A DNA stretch of 64,000 nucleotides from Sulfurospirillum cavolei (GTDB taxonomy: Bacteria; Campylobacterota; Campylobacteria; Campylobacterales; Sulfurospirillaceae). Position numbers and translations under genes: made by a program. Below, one piece after another: positions 17,710 through 25,986 of the stretch (its first letter is position 1; each line of letters starts with the position of its first letter). The notes beneath the pieces were generated by a model. It saw only the letters and a list, made by a program, of their open reading frames with translations, did not search any database and was not told where the DNA came from. The stretch is from assembly GCF_000813325.1 (NCBI RefSeq), contig NZ_BBQE01000008.1, one strand, 5' to 3'.

Positions 17710-18079
17710 AAAAAAGCACCGAAGGTGCGCGGGCACTCTGCCGAAGAGAACTCAGCGTTAGCGTAGCGTTTAGAGCTTAGCTCTAAAGGCGTGACAAAGA
17801 TAAAAAAGCACCGAAGGGTGCGCGGGCACTCCGCCGAGGAGAACTCAGCGTTAGCGTAGCGTTTAGAGCTTAGCTCTAAAGGCGTGTTAAAGATAAAAAA
17901 GCACCGAAGGTGCGCGGGCACTCTGTGTGAGAGAACTCAGCGTTAGCGTAGCGTTTAGAGCTTAGCTCTAAAGGCGTGTTAAAGATAAAAAAGCACCGAA
18001 GGGTGCGCGGGCACTCCGTCTTGGAGAACCCAGTGTTAACGTAGCTGTTAGTGCTTGGCTTTAAAAGCGTGTTAAAGAT
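17710..18079 (-). repeat. Four tandem 92/93-bp structured repeat units
   Basis: Units start at 17710, 17802, 17895 and 17987 with lengths 92, 93, 92 and 93 bp. The first three are nearly identical; the fourth is diverged. Each unit has three inverted repeats. In unit 1 these are GCACC/GGTGC (17716-17728), CTCT/AGAG (17736-17748) and TTTAGAGC/GCTCTAAA (17769-17787). Read on the minus strand, a unit gives three hairpins, the last followed by T6, like an intrinsic terminator. The array fills the 496-bp gap between a methyltransferase gene (minus) and an FmdE-like gene (plus). There are no spacers, so it is not a CRISPR. The open frames across it are by-products of the repetition. Confidence 0.92.
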
Positions 18080-18100
18080 CAAAACAACGAAGGAGTCACC

Positions 18101-18700
18101 ATGAAATACCCTCTTTTTTTCGAGGCGATCGAGGAGATTCGTCTTTACGATGCTCTATCCGAAGCGTTAGGAACGTTTGAGAACGGTATCGTCTCGTTCA
18201 CGTATCTGGACGTCGTTAAAAATGCGGGACACAGTTGTCCGACGATCGCCGGTGCGTATCTTAGCGTGCGTGAAGGGCTGAAGGCGTTATACGAAGGGAA
18301 AATGCCTGAGAGAGGCAATATCGCCGTTTTTTTTCGCGATGCTAAAGAACAGGGTGCGACGGGCGTGGTAGCCAATGTTTTTTCGTTGATAAGCGGTGCA
18401 ACCGATACGTGGGGATTTAAGGGTATCGGTATGCGCTTTTCACGCACGGATCGCCTCTTTTTTCAAGCCAATATCGCGACGCCGATCCAAATTGAACGAC
18501 TCGATACGCATCAAAGCGTAGGCGTTACGTACGATCCTTCCTGCATTCAGGGCGATTCGCGTTTACCGCCGCTGATGAATAAACTTGCGCAAGAGAGCTT
18601 ATCGTTTGAAGAAAAAACACTGTTTGAGACACTCTGGCAAGAAAGAGTTCGAAAAATTTTAGAAAATTTTGATAAAGTAATAACGCTAAACCTAGATTAA
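18101..18700 (+). CDS. FmdE-like domain protein
   Basis: 199 residues. The segment NAGHSCPTIAGAYLSVREGL (about 44-63) resembles the core of FmdE-type domains (GH-CP---G-), found beside formylmethanofuran dehydrogenase and in many anaerobes that lack that pathway. No signal peptide. A later conserved-looking stretch (GATDTWGFKGIG) may be the second half of the site. Function is unknown. AAGGAG lies 6 nt before ATG. The gene begins 21 bp after the last unit of the tandem repeat array, so its leader may contain repeat RNA. The Cache-GGDEF-EAL gene follows after 17 bp. Family assignment is moderate. Confidence 0.6.
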   Translation: MKYPLFFEAIEEIRLYDALSEALGTFENGIVSFTYLDVVKNAGHSCPTIAGAYLSVREGLKALYEGKMPERGNIAVFFRDAKEQGATGVVANVFSLISGATDTWGFKGIGMRFSRTDRLFFQANIATPIQIERLDTHQSVGVTYDPSCIQGDSRLPPLMNKLAQESLSFEEKTLFETLWQERVRKILENFDKVITLNLD

Positions 18701-18717
18701 CATTGTCGGAGAAGAGG

Positions 18718-21603
18718 TTGCTAAACCTTAGGAAACAAAATATTACGAAATGGATTGTTTTTTTACCCGCTTCCGCCATTTTATTGACGTTCTTAATGAT
18801 CGTAACGATCGTGGTTTCGACCGAACGTACCGAATATAAAAAAGCGTTGGAAGCGGCTCGAATCGATTATGTGAAACGCTCAAAACTGCAAGCCAAAGAG
18901 CGTATCGATAAAATCGTCGAGTACGTCAATGAAAACGAGAAAATTTTGATGAACGAAGTGCAAGAAGATGTGAAAAATCTTGTGAACCTTGCCTATCAAA
19001 TCAGTGAAGATACCTACCGAGAAAACACCCGCCTTCCTCGAGACGAGATTCTCGAAAAGATCAAAACCAAGCTCCGAAACACGCGTTTTTTCAATGACCT
19101 AAGCGGCTATTACGTCATCTTTAGTTTGGACGGTACCTGTGAGATGAACGGGATGGACCGTAGTTTTGAAGGAAAAAACTTTATCGATTTGCAAGACTCA
19201 ACCGGCCGTTACATTATGCGTGAAGGGTTGGCGCGCCTGAAAAAAGAGGAGGCGTTTGCAACGACGTACGAGTGGAAAAACTCGACGGACAAAGCGCCTC
19301 GAAAAAAAATAGGCTATATTCGCAGTTACAAGCCTTTAAATATTTACATCGCCAGCGGAAGGTATGAAGACGAAGTTCGCGAGCGTATCAAAAAAGAGAC
19401 GCAAAAATTTCTTCTAAGCACGCGCTACGGCGAATACGGCTATATTTTTGCCTACGACTATTACGGTAATACGATTTCGCACGGCGATCACGCATTGATC
19501 GGGCAAAATCGACTGAACGTCACGACGAACAACCAATACATTATCCGCGACATCGTGGAAGGCGGAAAGCGCAACCTTGAAGGGTTTTTTATGACCTACG
19601 AGGCTTCGTACCATCCTGAGAACCAAGACAAACGTAAAATCTCTTTCGTGCGTTCCATTCCCCAGTTTGAATGGGTCGTCGGTACGGGCGTTTATCTGAT
19701 GGAAGAGAACAATGCGCTCGTGCAACAAGAAGAGGCGTTAAAGACGAAAATGCAATCGACGCTGGTTAACATGTTAGCGGTTTCTATCATCATTATGCTT
19801 TCGGTGATGGGCGTAATGTTTTTTATTTCGACCAAACTGCGTTCGGTTTTGGCGCGCTACGAAAACCATCTCTTGCTCAATAATAAGCAAATCAAAGAGC
19901 AAAAACAGGTTTTTGAAACGCTCTACCAAAAATCGGCGGACGGTATTTGGCTGCTCAAAGAGGGGATTTTCGTCGATTGTAACGAAGCGATCGTGAAGAT
20001 GTTTAAAGCCAAAAACAAAGACGTGCTCGTGAACGTGACCTTAGCCGATCTCTCTCCTAAAGTTCAACCCGACGAGCAAAGTTCGTATGAAAAAGCGTTG
20101 TGGATGAACGAGTTGGCATTAAAAAACGGTACGCATAAATTTGAGTGGCAAGTGCTCGATTGTGAAGGAAAACTTTTTTGGATCAGCGTTATGATGACGA
20201 CGATTCATATGGACAAGGGCATCATTCAGCACTGCTCGGTTCGTGATATTACGATTCGAAAAGAGCTTGAAGAGGAGAATAAAAAACAAAAAAATCTTTT
20301 AATGCACCAAGTCGAACACGATACGTTAACGGGACTGCCCAATCGTAACTTGTTGCAAGATCGTTTGACGCAGGCGATTAAAAAAGCGAGTCGCGACAAC
20401 AAAGTGCTGGGTGTGATGTTCGTGGACATCGATAAATTTAAAAATATTAACGACTCTTTGGGGCACGACGCCGGCGATATGCTTTTGAAGATTATAGCGG
20501 CACGGATGCGCCAGAACGTTCGCGACACCGATACCGTCGCACGCTTGAGCGGAGATGAGTTTATCGTACTTTTAGACGGTTGTAAGGACGTTAGCGATAT
20601 TTTTGTCGCTATCAAAAAACTCGTTTATTCGTTCCAAGAACCTTTTATTTTCGGAAACGAAAGTTTTCAGATCACGACCAGTATCGGCGTCAGCGTCTAT
20701 CCGCACGACGGCGAAGCGGCAAGCAAGCTTTTAAAAAATGCCGATATTGCGATGTACAAGGCCAAATCAAAAGGGCGTAACCGTTACGTCTTTTTCGATC
20801 AAGAGATGAACCAAGAGACCAACGAGCATTTGGAAATCGAAAAAAACTTGCGCAAAGCACTTGAACGCGAAGAATTCGTCATATATTACCAACCGCAGAT
20901 CAACTTGCAAACGGAACGTATCGTCGGACTGGAAGCTTTGATTCGCTGGAATCATCCGACGCGCGGGCTAACGACGCCGAATTATTTTATTCACGTCGCC
21001 GAAGAGAGCGAACTGATCGTCGAAATCGGCAATTGGGTCATCATCGAAGTCATGAAACAGATGAAATCGTGGTACGATCAAGGATTAAATCCGGGAAAAA
21101 CGGCGATCAACATTGCCGGAAAACAACTCGAATCAAGCGAGCTGATTAGCTTTTTAATTCAAAGTCTACGTCAAAGCGGCTGTCGTCCCGAATGGCTCGA
21201 AATGGAGATCGTCGAGCGTTTTATTATGAAAGATACGATCAAGTCGATTGCTTTATTGAAACGCTTTCGCGAATTGGGGCTTGATATTTCGATCGACGAT
21301 TTCGGTACGGGGCACTCCTCTTTGGCGTATCTGAAACAATTGCCGATTACCAAGCTGAAAATCGATCAAAGTTTCGTACAAAGCCTTGAAGAGAGCAAAG
21401 AGGATCGCGCGATCGCCCGAACGATTATCGAGCTCGGACGCGGTTTGGGGCTCAAAGTCCTTGCCGAAGGCGTCGAAACGAAAGAGCAAAAAGAGTTTAT
21501 CTACGCAAGCGGTTGCGAATTGATGCAAGGGTATCTTTTTAGTCGTCCCGTATGTGCGGAGGAGATTGAAACCATGCTCAAAAATCAAGGGCGTATGTTA
21601 TAA
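18718..21603 (+). CDS. Cache-PAS-GGDEF-EAL c-di-GMP signalling protein
   Basis: 961 residues from TTG 18718-18720, preferred to TTG 18703 because GGAG lies 6 nt upstream. A membrane helix (about 10-32) is followed by a periplasmic Cache sensor domain with a conserved double unit (about 35-345), a second helix (about 350-372), a PAS domain (about 395-510), a GGDEF domain and an EAL domain. The cyclase site reads SGDEF (about 611-615), which is compatible with activity. The EAL site is intact (EALIRW about 739; DDFGTGHSSLAYL about 859), so phosphodiesterase activity is likely. It probably couples an extracellular small-molecule signal to c-di-GMP turnover. Confidence 0.92.
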   Translation: MLNLRKQNITKWIVFLPASAILLTFLMIVTIVVSTERTEYKKALEAARIDYVKRSKLQAKERIDKIVEYVNENEKILMNEVQEDVKNLVNLAYQISEDTYRENTRLPRDEILEKIKTKLRNTRFFNDLSGYYVIFSLDGTCEMNGMDRSFEGKNFIDLQDSTGRYIMREGLARLKKEEAFATTYEWKNSTDKAPRKKIGYIRSYKPLNIYIASGRYEDEVRERIKKETQKFLLSTRYGEYGYIFAYDYYGNTISHGDHALIGQNRLNVTTNNQYIIRDIVEGGKRNLEGFFMTYEASYHPENQDKRKISFVRSIPQFEWVVGTGVYLMEENNALVQQEEALKTKMQSTLVNMLAVSIIIMLSVMGVMFFISTKLRSVLARYENHLLLNNKQIKEQKQVFETLYQKSADGIWLLKEGIFVDCNEAIVKMFKAKNKDVLVNVTLADLSPKVQPDEQSSYEKALWMNELALKNGTHKFEWQVLDCEGKLFWISVMMTTIHMDKGIIQHCSVRDITIRKELEEENKKQKNLLMHQVEHDTLTGLPNRNLLQDRLTQAIKKASRDNKVLGVMFVDIDKFKNINDSLGHDAGDMLLKIIAARMRQNVRDTDTVARLSGDEFIVLLDGCKDVSDIFVAIKKLVYSFQEPFIFGNESFQITTSIGVSVYPHDGEAASKLLKNADIAMYKAKSKGRNRYVFFDQEMNQETNEHLEIEKNLRKALEREEFVIYYQPQINLQTERIVGLEALIRWNHPTRGLTTPNYFIHVAEESELIVEIGNWVIIEVMKQMKSWYDQGLNPGKTAINIAGKQLESSELISFLIQSLRQSGCRPEWLEMEIVERFIMKDTIKSIALLKRFRELGLDISIDDFGTGHSSLAYLKQLPITKLKIDQSFVQSLEESKEDRAIARTIIELGRGLGLKVLAEGVETKEQKEFIYASGCELMQGYLFSRPVCAEEIETMLKNQGRML

Positions 21604-21635
21604 TCATATAAAACGATGCAATAGGTTTATAAGCG

Positions 21636-22382
21636 ATGGTACGAAGAGCATTTTTAGGCTGGATGGGAGCGAGCGTTTTAAGCGGTACGGTGATGGCCGA
21701 TGAGATCAAGCACCCCGATATTTGGCTACGCGACGATCAGAAAGAGGTTTTTAACACGGTGCTCAAAAAGCTCGATCAGATCGAAAAGACGGTCGGCTAT
21801 GCCAATTTTAATATTTTAAGTTTTGACGAAGCATTAAAAATCGCTAAAAATTTCTCCAAAATCGGTGCTTTTAGTCCGAGCGAACTTGCCTATATCGAAG
21901 AGGTATTTTACACCGATCCCGTGATTTACGGCTTTTACGGTAAAAAAACGGTTGAGAAACTTACCAGCGTCGTTGACGAAAAAGAGGTCGTTAAAATTCA
22001 AGGAAGCGGGCATTATCTCTTTAAAGGCGAATCGCAAGCCGCGCTTGAACGCATCGTCAAAGACATCGGTAAAACCGTTATTTTAACTTCCGGCGTACGA
22101 AGCGTCGTCAAACAACTTAATTTGCATTTGGAAAAAATCCGCGACGAAAAAGGCAACATTACCGTTGCGACGCGCTCTTTGGTGCCGCCGGCATACTCAT
22201 ACCACACCGTAGGCGACTTTGACGTCGGTAAAAAAGGGTGGGGTGCTCAAAATTTTACCGCCGAATTTGCACGTACCGAAGAGTTCTGGAAGCTTCAAAA
22301 ATTGGCGTATATCTCCATGCGGTATACGCTTGGAAACGGAGACGGAGTGCGTTTCGAGCCGTGGCACGTGAAGATCGTATAG
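21636..22382 (+). CDS. Exported M15-family D,D-carboxypeptidase-like protein
   Basis: 248 residues. The N-terminus MVRRAFLGWMGASVLSG has a twin arginine followed by a mild hydrophobic stretch, suggesting Tat export. The C-terminal half matches the M15/VanY zinc peptidase core: SYHTVGDFDVG supplies the HxxxxDFD-type ligands and FEPWH the last Glu and His ligands. Such enzymes trim D-Ala-D-Ala peptides of peptidoglycan. In a helical bacterium a cell-shape role is conceivable but not shown. tsaD starts directly after the stop codon. Confidence 0.8.
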   Translation: MVRRAFLGWMGASVLSGTVMADEIKHPDIWLRDDQKEVFNTVLKKLDQIEKTVGYANFNILSFDEALKIAKNFSKIGAFSPSELAYIEEVFYTDPVIYGFYGKKTVEKLTSVVDEKEVVKIQGSGHYLFKGESQAALERIVKDIGKTVILTSGVRSVVKQLNLHLEKIRDEKGNITVATRSLVPPAYSYHTVGDFDVGKKGWGAQNFTAEFARTEEFWKLQKLAYISMRYTLGNGDGVRFEPWHVKIV

Positions 22383-23384
22383 ATGATTTTAAGCATTGAA
22401 AGCAGCTGTGATGATAGCTCCATCGCAATCACACGCCTAAACGATAAAAAACTTCTTTTTCACAAAAAAATTTCTCAAGACGCGGAGCACGCGAAATACG
22501 GCGGTGTCGTACCCGAACTTGCCGCACGCTTGCATGCGGTGACACTTCCTAAAATTCTTGAAGAGGCGAAGCCTTATTTTAACGAACTCAAAGCCATCGC
22601 TGTGACCAATGAGCCGGGACTCTCCGTGAGCTTGGTGGAAGGTGTGAGCATGGCAAAAGCCCTTAGCGTTGCGCTTGAACTTCCTCTTTTGGGGATTAAT
22701 CATCTCAAAGGGCATATCTGCTCTTTGTTTATCGAAGAGGAAACCCTGTTCCCCATGGACGTTTTACTGGTCTCCGGCGGGCATACGCAACTTTTACATG
22801 TAAAGAGTTTGAACGAGATAAAACTGCTTGCAACCACGATGGACGACAGCTTTGGCGAGAGTTTTGATAAAGTGGGAAAAATGTTGGGACTTGCCTATCC
22901 TGCGGGTTCTATCATCGAAAAGTATGCCCAAAGAGGCGATGCAAAGCGGTTTGATTTTACGATTCCGCTTCAAGGAACCTCTTCGTCTCTGCTTGCCTTT
23001 AGCTACTCGGGACTTAAAAACCAAGTGAGGCTTTGCATCGAGGCGTTAGGAGTCTTAGATGAGCAAACGCTGTGCGATGTGTGTGCTTCGTTTCAACGAG
23101 TTGCCGTGGCACACTTGATGCAAAAAATCAAAAAAGCGTACAAAGAGCGAACCGTGGAGCACTTCGGTGTGGTGGGAGGTGCGAGTGCGAACCTCTACTT
23201 ACGCGGCGAGCTTGAGGCTTTTTGTGCCTCTAAAAAAGCAACGCTACATACTGCAAAAATGGAATTTTGCTCCGACAATGCCGCGATGATCGGCCGTTGT
23301 GCCGTGGAAGCCTATGCGCAAAAAGCGTTTGTACGTCTGGAAGATTTAAAAGTTCGCAGTACGTCGAAAGATATTTTTTACTAG
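22383..23384 (+). CDS. tsaD: tRNA N6-threonylcarbamoyladenosine transferase
   Basis: 333 residues, universal ASKHA-fold protein (Kae1/YgjD/Gcp). With TsaB, TsaC and TsaE it transfers threonylcarbamoyl to A37 of ANN-decoding tRNAs. Visible landmarks: ILSIESSCDDSS at the start, NHLKGHICSLF (metal-binding His pair), VSGGHTQLLHV, and GGASANLYLR near the C-terminus. It begins immediately after the M15 peptidase stop. Its 3' end overlaps the convergent P-loop kinase gene by 4 nt. One palindromic TTACATGTAA lies inside (22794). Confidence 0.95.
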   Translation: MILSIESSCDDSSIAITRLNDKKLLFHKKISQDAEHAKYGGVVPELAARLHAVTLPKILEEAKPYFNELKAIAVTNEPGLSVSLVEGVSMAKALSVALELPLLGINHLKGHICSLFIEEETLFPMDVLLVSGGHTQLLHVKSLNEIKLLATTMDDSFGESFDKVGKMLGLAYPAGSIIEKYAQRGDAKRFDFTIPLQGTSSSLLAFSYSGLKNQVRLCIEALGVLDEQTLCDVCASFQRVAVAHLMQKIKKAYKERTVEHFGVVGGASANLYLRGELEAFCASKKATLHTAKMEFCSDNAAMIGRCAVEAYAQKAFVRLEDLKVRSTSKDIFY

Positions 23385-23899
23385 TTCTCAAAATAAACTT
23401 TAATTTTATTTTCTAGCTCTATGCGTGAATCGTGTAGCGATTTATGGGCGGTATCAATGATGATATGTTCTTGTTCCCACGGATGGTATTCTCGTTTAAA
23501 TACATCTTGCCAAGTCGGTAGATGAAGATTTTTTATATCGGTTTTTCGTGTCTCAATACGTAAACGATGTTCATGTTGATCCGAACACATTATTTCGATA
23601 TTGACAAATAAAGCGTTATGCGATAAAGCAACGGATTCCCATTCCTCCCGAGTCATTTTCCATGGATTGCAACTATCGGCAATGACGCTTTGCCCAAGCG
23701 CAAGATTATCTCCGGCGATACGATAGGCTAGCCGATAGCCTTCTCCTTGAACTCTGTAATTGCATAACTCTTGCATACCTTGCTCTATGGTATCAAGCCT
23801 AAGATAAGCGGCTTGTGTAGTGCGAGCCAATTCTTTTGCGATAGTGGTTTTACCGGTGCCCGGAAGTCCTGAAAAAATATACAATACAGGTTGTTGCAT
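23381..23899 (-). CDS. Small P-loop kinase-like ATPase
   Basis: 172 residues. The Walker A motif FSGLPGTGKTTIAKELA is at 9-25, followed by a typical small-kinase lid pattern with SVIADSCNPWKMTREEW. The fold resembles AAA_33/zeta-like or gluconate-kinase-like proteins that phosphorylate small molecules or nucleotides. No partner antitoxin is adjacent, so a zeta toxin role is not supported. The gene is AT-richer than tsaD and murB, which it separates, and may be a recent insertion. Substrate unknown. Confidence 0.72.
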   Translation of the reverse strand: MQQPVLYIFSGLPGTGKTTIAKELARTTQAAYLRLDTIEQGMQELCNYRVQGEGYRLAYRIAGDNLALGQSVIADSCNPWKMTREEWESVALSHNALFVNIEIMCSDQHEHRLRIETRKTDIKNLHLPTWQDVFKREYHPWEQEHIIIDTAHKSLHDSRIELENKIKVYFEN

Positions 23900-23920
23900 T
23901 TGTGCTACTTTGTATAAAAA

Positions 23921-24694
23921 TTATAAAATAATAATCTCTTCTTCCAGTTGGATGCCAAAACGCGTTAAAACTTCCTCTTTGACTTCGGTTATCAGCATGA
24001 TAGCTTCCTCGTAGGTTCCGCCGCCGAGATTGACTAAAAAATTGGCGTGGACCGTGCTAAACATCATATTGCCAATCCGCTTGCCTTTAAAGCCTGCTTC
24101 TTCGATGAGTTTGCCCGCAAAGTGCCCTTCGGGATTTTTAAAACAGCTTCCGGTACTCGGTTCTTTGGGCTGGTTATCGCGCATTTTTTTAAACATAGCA
24201 AGGAGATTTTCATCAAAACCGTTTTGGCATGTAAAGGTTGCTTCATACACCACTCCGTCTATTTTGGCGAAGCGGTAACCGTATTCTAGCGTTGATTTTT
24301 CGCTCCAGCCGTGTTCGGTGCGAACGGCGATGAGGTGATTGAAGATTTCCCACTCTTTGAGTCCCGCGTTCATCGCCACCATACCGCCGAGTGTGCCGGG
24401 GAGTTTTTGCATCAGCTCGAAGCCTGAAAGGTTGTGCTTTTTGGCAAACGAGAGGATTTTCCCGCTCGGCGTCGCACCGCCTACATGTAAGACGTTTCCT
24501 TCCAAACGGATAAAATCAAACGCCTTGCCAAGCATCGCCAAGGGCGGCGGCGTAGGGCTTACCAAAAGGTTATTCGCGCCGCCGATGATGGTGTGGCCTT
24601 GGGGGAGCGGCATGATGGAATCTAGCAGTAAAATATCCAGCGTGGGGCCGATTTTAATGCTGGAAAAGGTAGAAAAATTGATGGATTTCGTCAT
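23921..24694 (-). CDS. murB: UDP-N-acetylenolpyruvoylglucosamine reductase
   Basis: 257 residues, short (type II-like) MurB, normal for Campylobacterota. This FAD enzyme reduces UDP-GlcNAc-enolpyruvate with NADPH in the second step of peptidoglycan precursor synthesis. The FAD-binding region (HTIIGGANNLLVSP), the substrate loop (KLPGTLGGMVAMNAG) and the catalytic region (PSTGSCFKNPEGHFAGKLIE) are intact. The start abuts the fliQ stop. The order fliQ-murB matches Campylobacter. Confidence 0.94.
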   Translation of the reverse strand: MTKSINFSTFSSIKIGPTLDILLLDSIMPLPQGHTIIGGANNLLVSPTPPPLAMLGKAFDFIRLEGNVLHVGGATPSGKILSFAKKHNLSGFELMQKLPGTLGGMVAMNAGLKEWEIFNHLIAVRTEHGWSEKSTLEYGYRFAKIDGVVYEATFTCQNGFDENLLAMFKKMRDNQPKEPSTGSCFKNPEGHFAGKLIEEAGFKGKRIGNMMFSTVHANFLVNLGGGTYEEAIMLITEVKEEVLTRFGIQLEEEIIIL

Positions 24695-24961
24695 CTAAAA
24701 AACAAACGAGGGAATCATCTCGATCATACGGGTCGTAAATTCGATCATCATGTTCATCATCCACGGCATCGTAAAAATGGCGACGACGATCGTGATGAGA
24801 ATTTTAGGAACAAAACTCAGGGTCGATTCGTTGATTTGCGTGACGGCTTGAAAAATGCTGATCGCAAGACCCGCCACCATACCCGCAAGCAACATCGGCA
24901 ACGAGAGGTAGAGCGCGATTTTAAACGTTTCGACGCCCAAGCCGATGAGTTTTGCTTCCAT
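24695..24961 (-). CDS. fliQ: Flagellar export apparatus protein FliQ
   Basis: 88 residues from ATG 24959-24961; a longer upstream open frame is rejected because it overlaps mqnD and lacks family similarity. FliQ is a small inner-membrane component of the flagellar type III export gate together with FliP and FliR. Two membrane helices (about 15-38 and 50-75) flank the family motif ISIFQAVTQINESTLSFVPK. Length is exactly typical. It lies between mqnD and murB on the minus strand with tight spacing. Confidence 0.94.
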   Translation of the reverse strand: MEAKLIGLGVETFKIALYLSLPMLLAGMVAGLAISIFQAVTQINESTLSFVPKILITIVVAIFTMPWMMNMMIEFTTRMIEMIPSFVF

Positions 24962-24972
24962 AAACTTTTTCC

Positions 24973-25836
24973 TTAATCGTTTCGCAACGCTTCGTACTCT
25001 TTGGGGATCAAAAAGTCGCGCGCATGTATTTTTTGGTCGAAAAAGCCGTGGGTATATCCCAATGAAAAAAGCAAGTCGATCGCTTCGTATTGAGCGTCGT
25101 TCATCTCGATAGAGTGTTCGTTGGCGTAAAGCCCGAGATACGTTTGCAGCGTGGCATGATCGACGCGTACGAGGCGGCGTTCTAAGAGCATTTTGGAAAG
25201 CATATTTTGATGCGTATGGGCGATTTCTACGGCTCGGATCAGTGCTTTTTCGCATTCGATGGCGCACAGTAGCGGCATTGAGCGGCGTAACGCCATACCG
25301 CCTAAAGGAAGCGGTAGCTCTTTAGGACAAAGCTCTTTCCAAATATCCCAAAGTTCTTTTTCGACGACGAGGGTATCGTCGTAGCCGAGAATGCTTTCGT
25401 GAATCAAAACGCCCGCATCGACTTCGCCTTGCAAAACGGCTTTTTCAATCTCTAAAAAGTTTTTGTAAACGATGCGAGCATCCGGATAGGCGATTTTGAA
25501 GAGCAGCGCGTTGGTCGTATGCGTGCCGCTCAGCGCGACTTTAAAATTGCGTTTGAGTTTGGTCTCTTTTTTCTTAATGAGCTTGGGTCCGTACCCTTCG
25601 CCGAAGCTGACCGCCGTGCGAAGCAGTGCGTAGTCGTTTCGAATTTTAGGATAAAGCGCAAAGCTGATGGCGGTAACGTCGTAAGTGTTTTTGAGTGCCT
25701 CAAGGTTCAACGTTTCGATGTCTAAAGCGATGTTGTCAAAGCGCATATCTTTAAGATCGACCCAGCCGAATTTAATCGCATAATACATAAAAATATCGTC
25801 GGCGTCGGGGGAATGCGCTACGGTTAATCTCCTCAA
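24973..25836 (-). CDS. mqnD: 1,4-dihydroxy-6-naphthoate synthase (futalosine pathway)
   Basis: 287 residues, periplasmic-binding-protein fold without signal peptide. MqnD converts cyclic dehypoxanthine futalosine to 1,4-dihydroxy-6-naphthoate for menaquinone. The start LTVAHSPDADDIFMYYAI is characteristic (S-D-D/N-xxF-xY), and the later GVLIHESILGYDD segment also fits. mqnA, encoding the first step, is also in this window (60651-61343), supporting the assignment. Upstream operon member of fliQ and murB. Confidence 0.9.
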   Translation of the reverse strand: MRRLTVAHSPDADDIFMYYAIKFGWVDLKDMRFDNIALDIETLNLEALKNTYDVTAISFALYPKIRNDYALLRTAVSFGEGYGPKLIKKKETKLKRNFKVALSGTHTTNALLFKIAYPDARIVYKNFLEIEKAVLQGEVDAGVLIHESILGYDDTLVVEKELWDIWKELCPKELPLPLGGMALRRSMPLLCAIECEKALIRAVEIAHTHQNMLSKMLLERRLVRVDHATLQTYLGLYANEHSIEMNDAQYEAIDLLFSLGYTHGFFDQKIHARDFLIPKEYEALRND

Positions 25837-25986
25837 AACGATCCTTTAAAAATAGAGTGGCTTATTTTAGCATATTGCAGATTGAAATATTTTGAGAGAG
25901 GGTTTTAATTTTTCACTACAATCCGTTCAAAGGGCTTTTTCAAGCTCGAAATGCTACAATAATATCATTACGGAAAAGGGTCATTC

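Noticed and set aside
17710..18079. CRISPR array
   Set aside because: Units are directly contiguous, 92/93 bp long and nearly identical along their whole length; there are no spacers and no cas genes.
17688..18082. Minus-strand open frames across the tandem repeats (77 and 68 codons with repeated RYANAEFS-like text)
   Set aside because: They are by-products of a stop-poor repeat read in one frame; units are separated by terminator-like hairpins and frames shift between 92- and 93-bp units.
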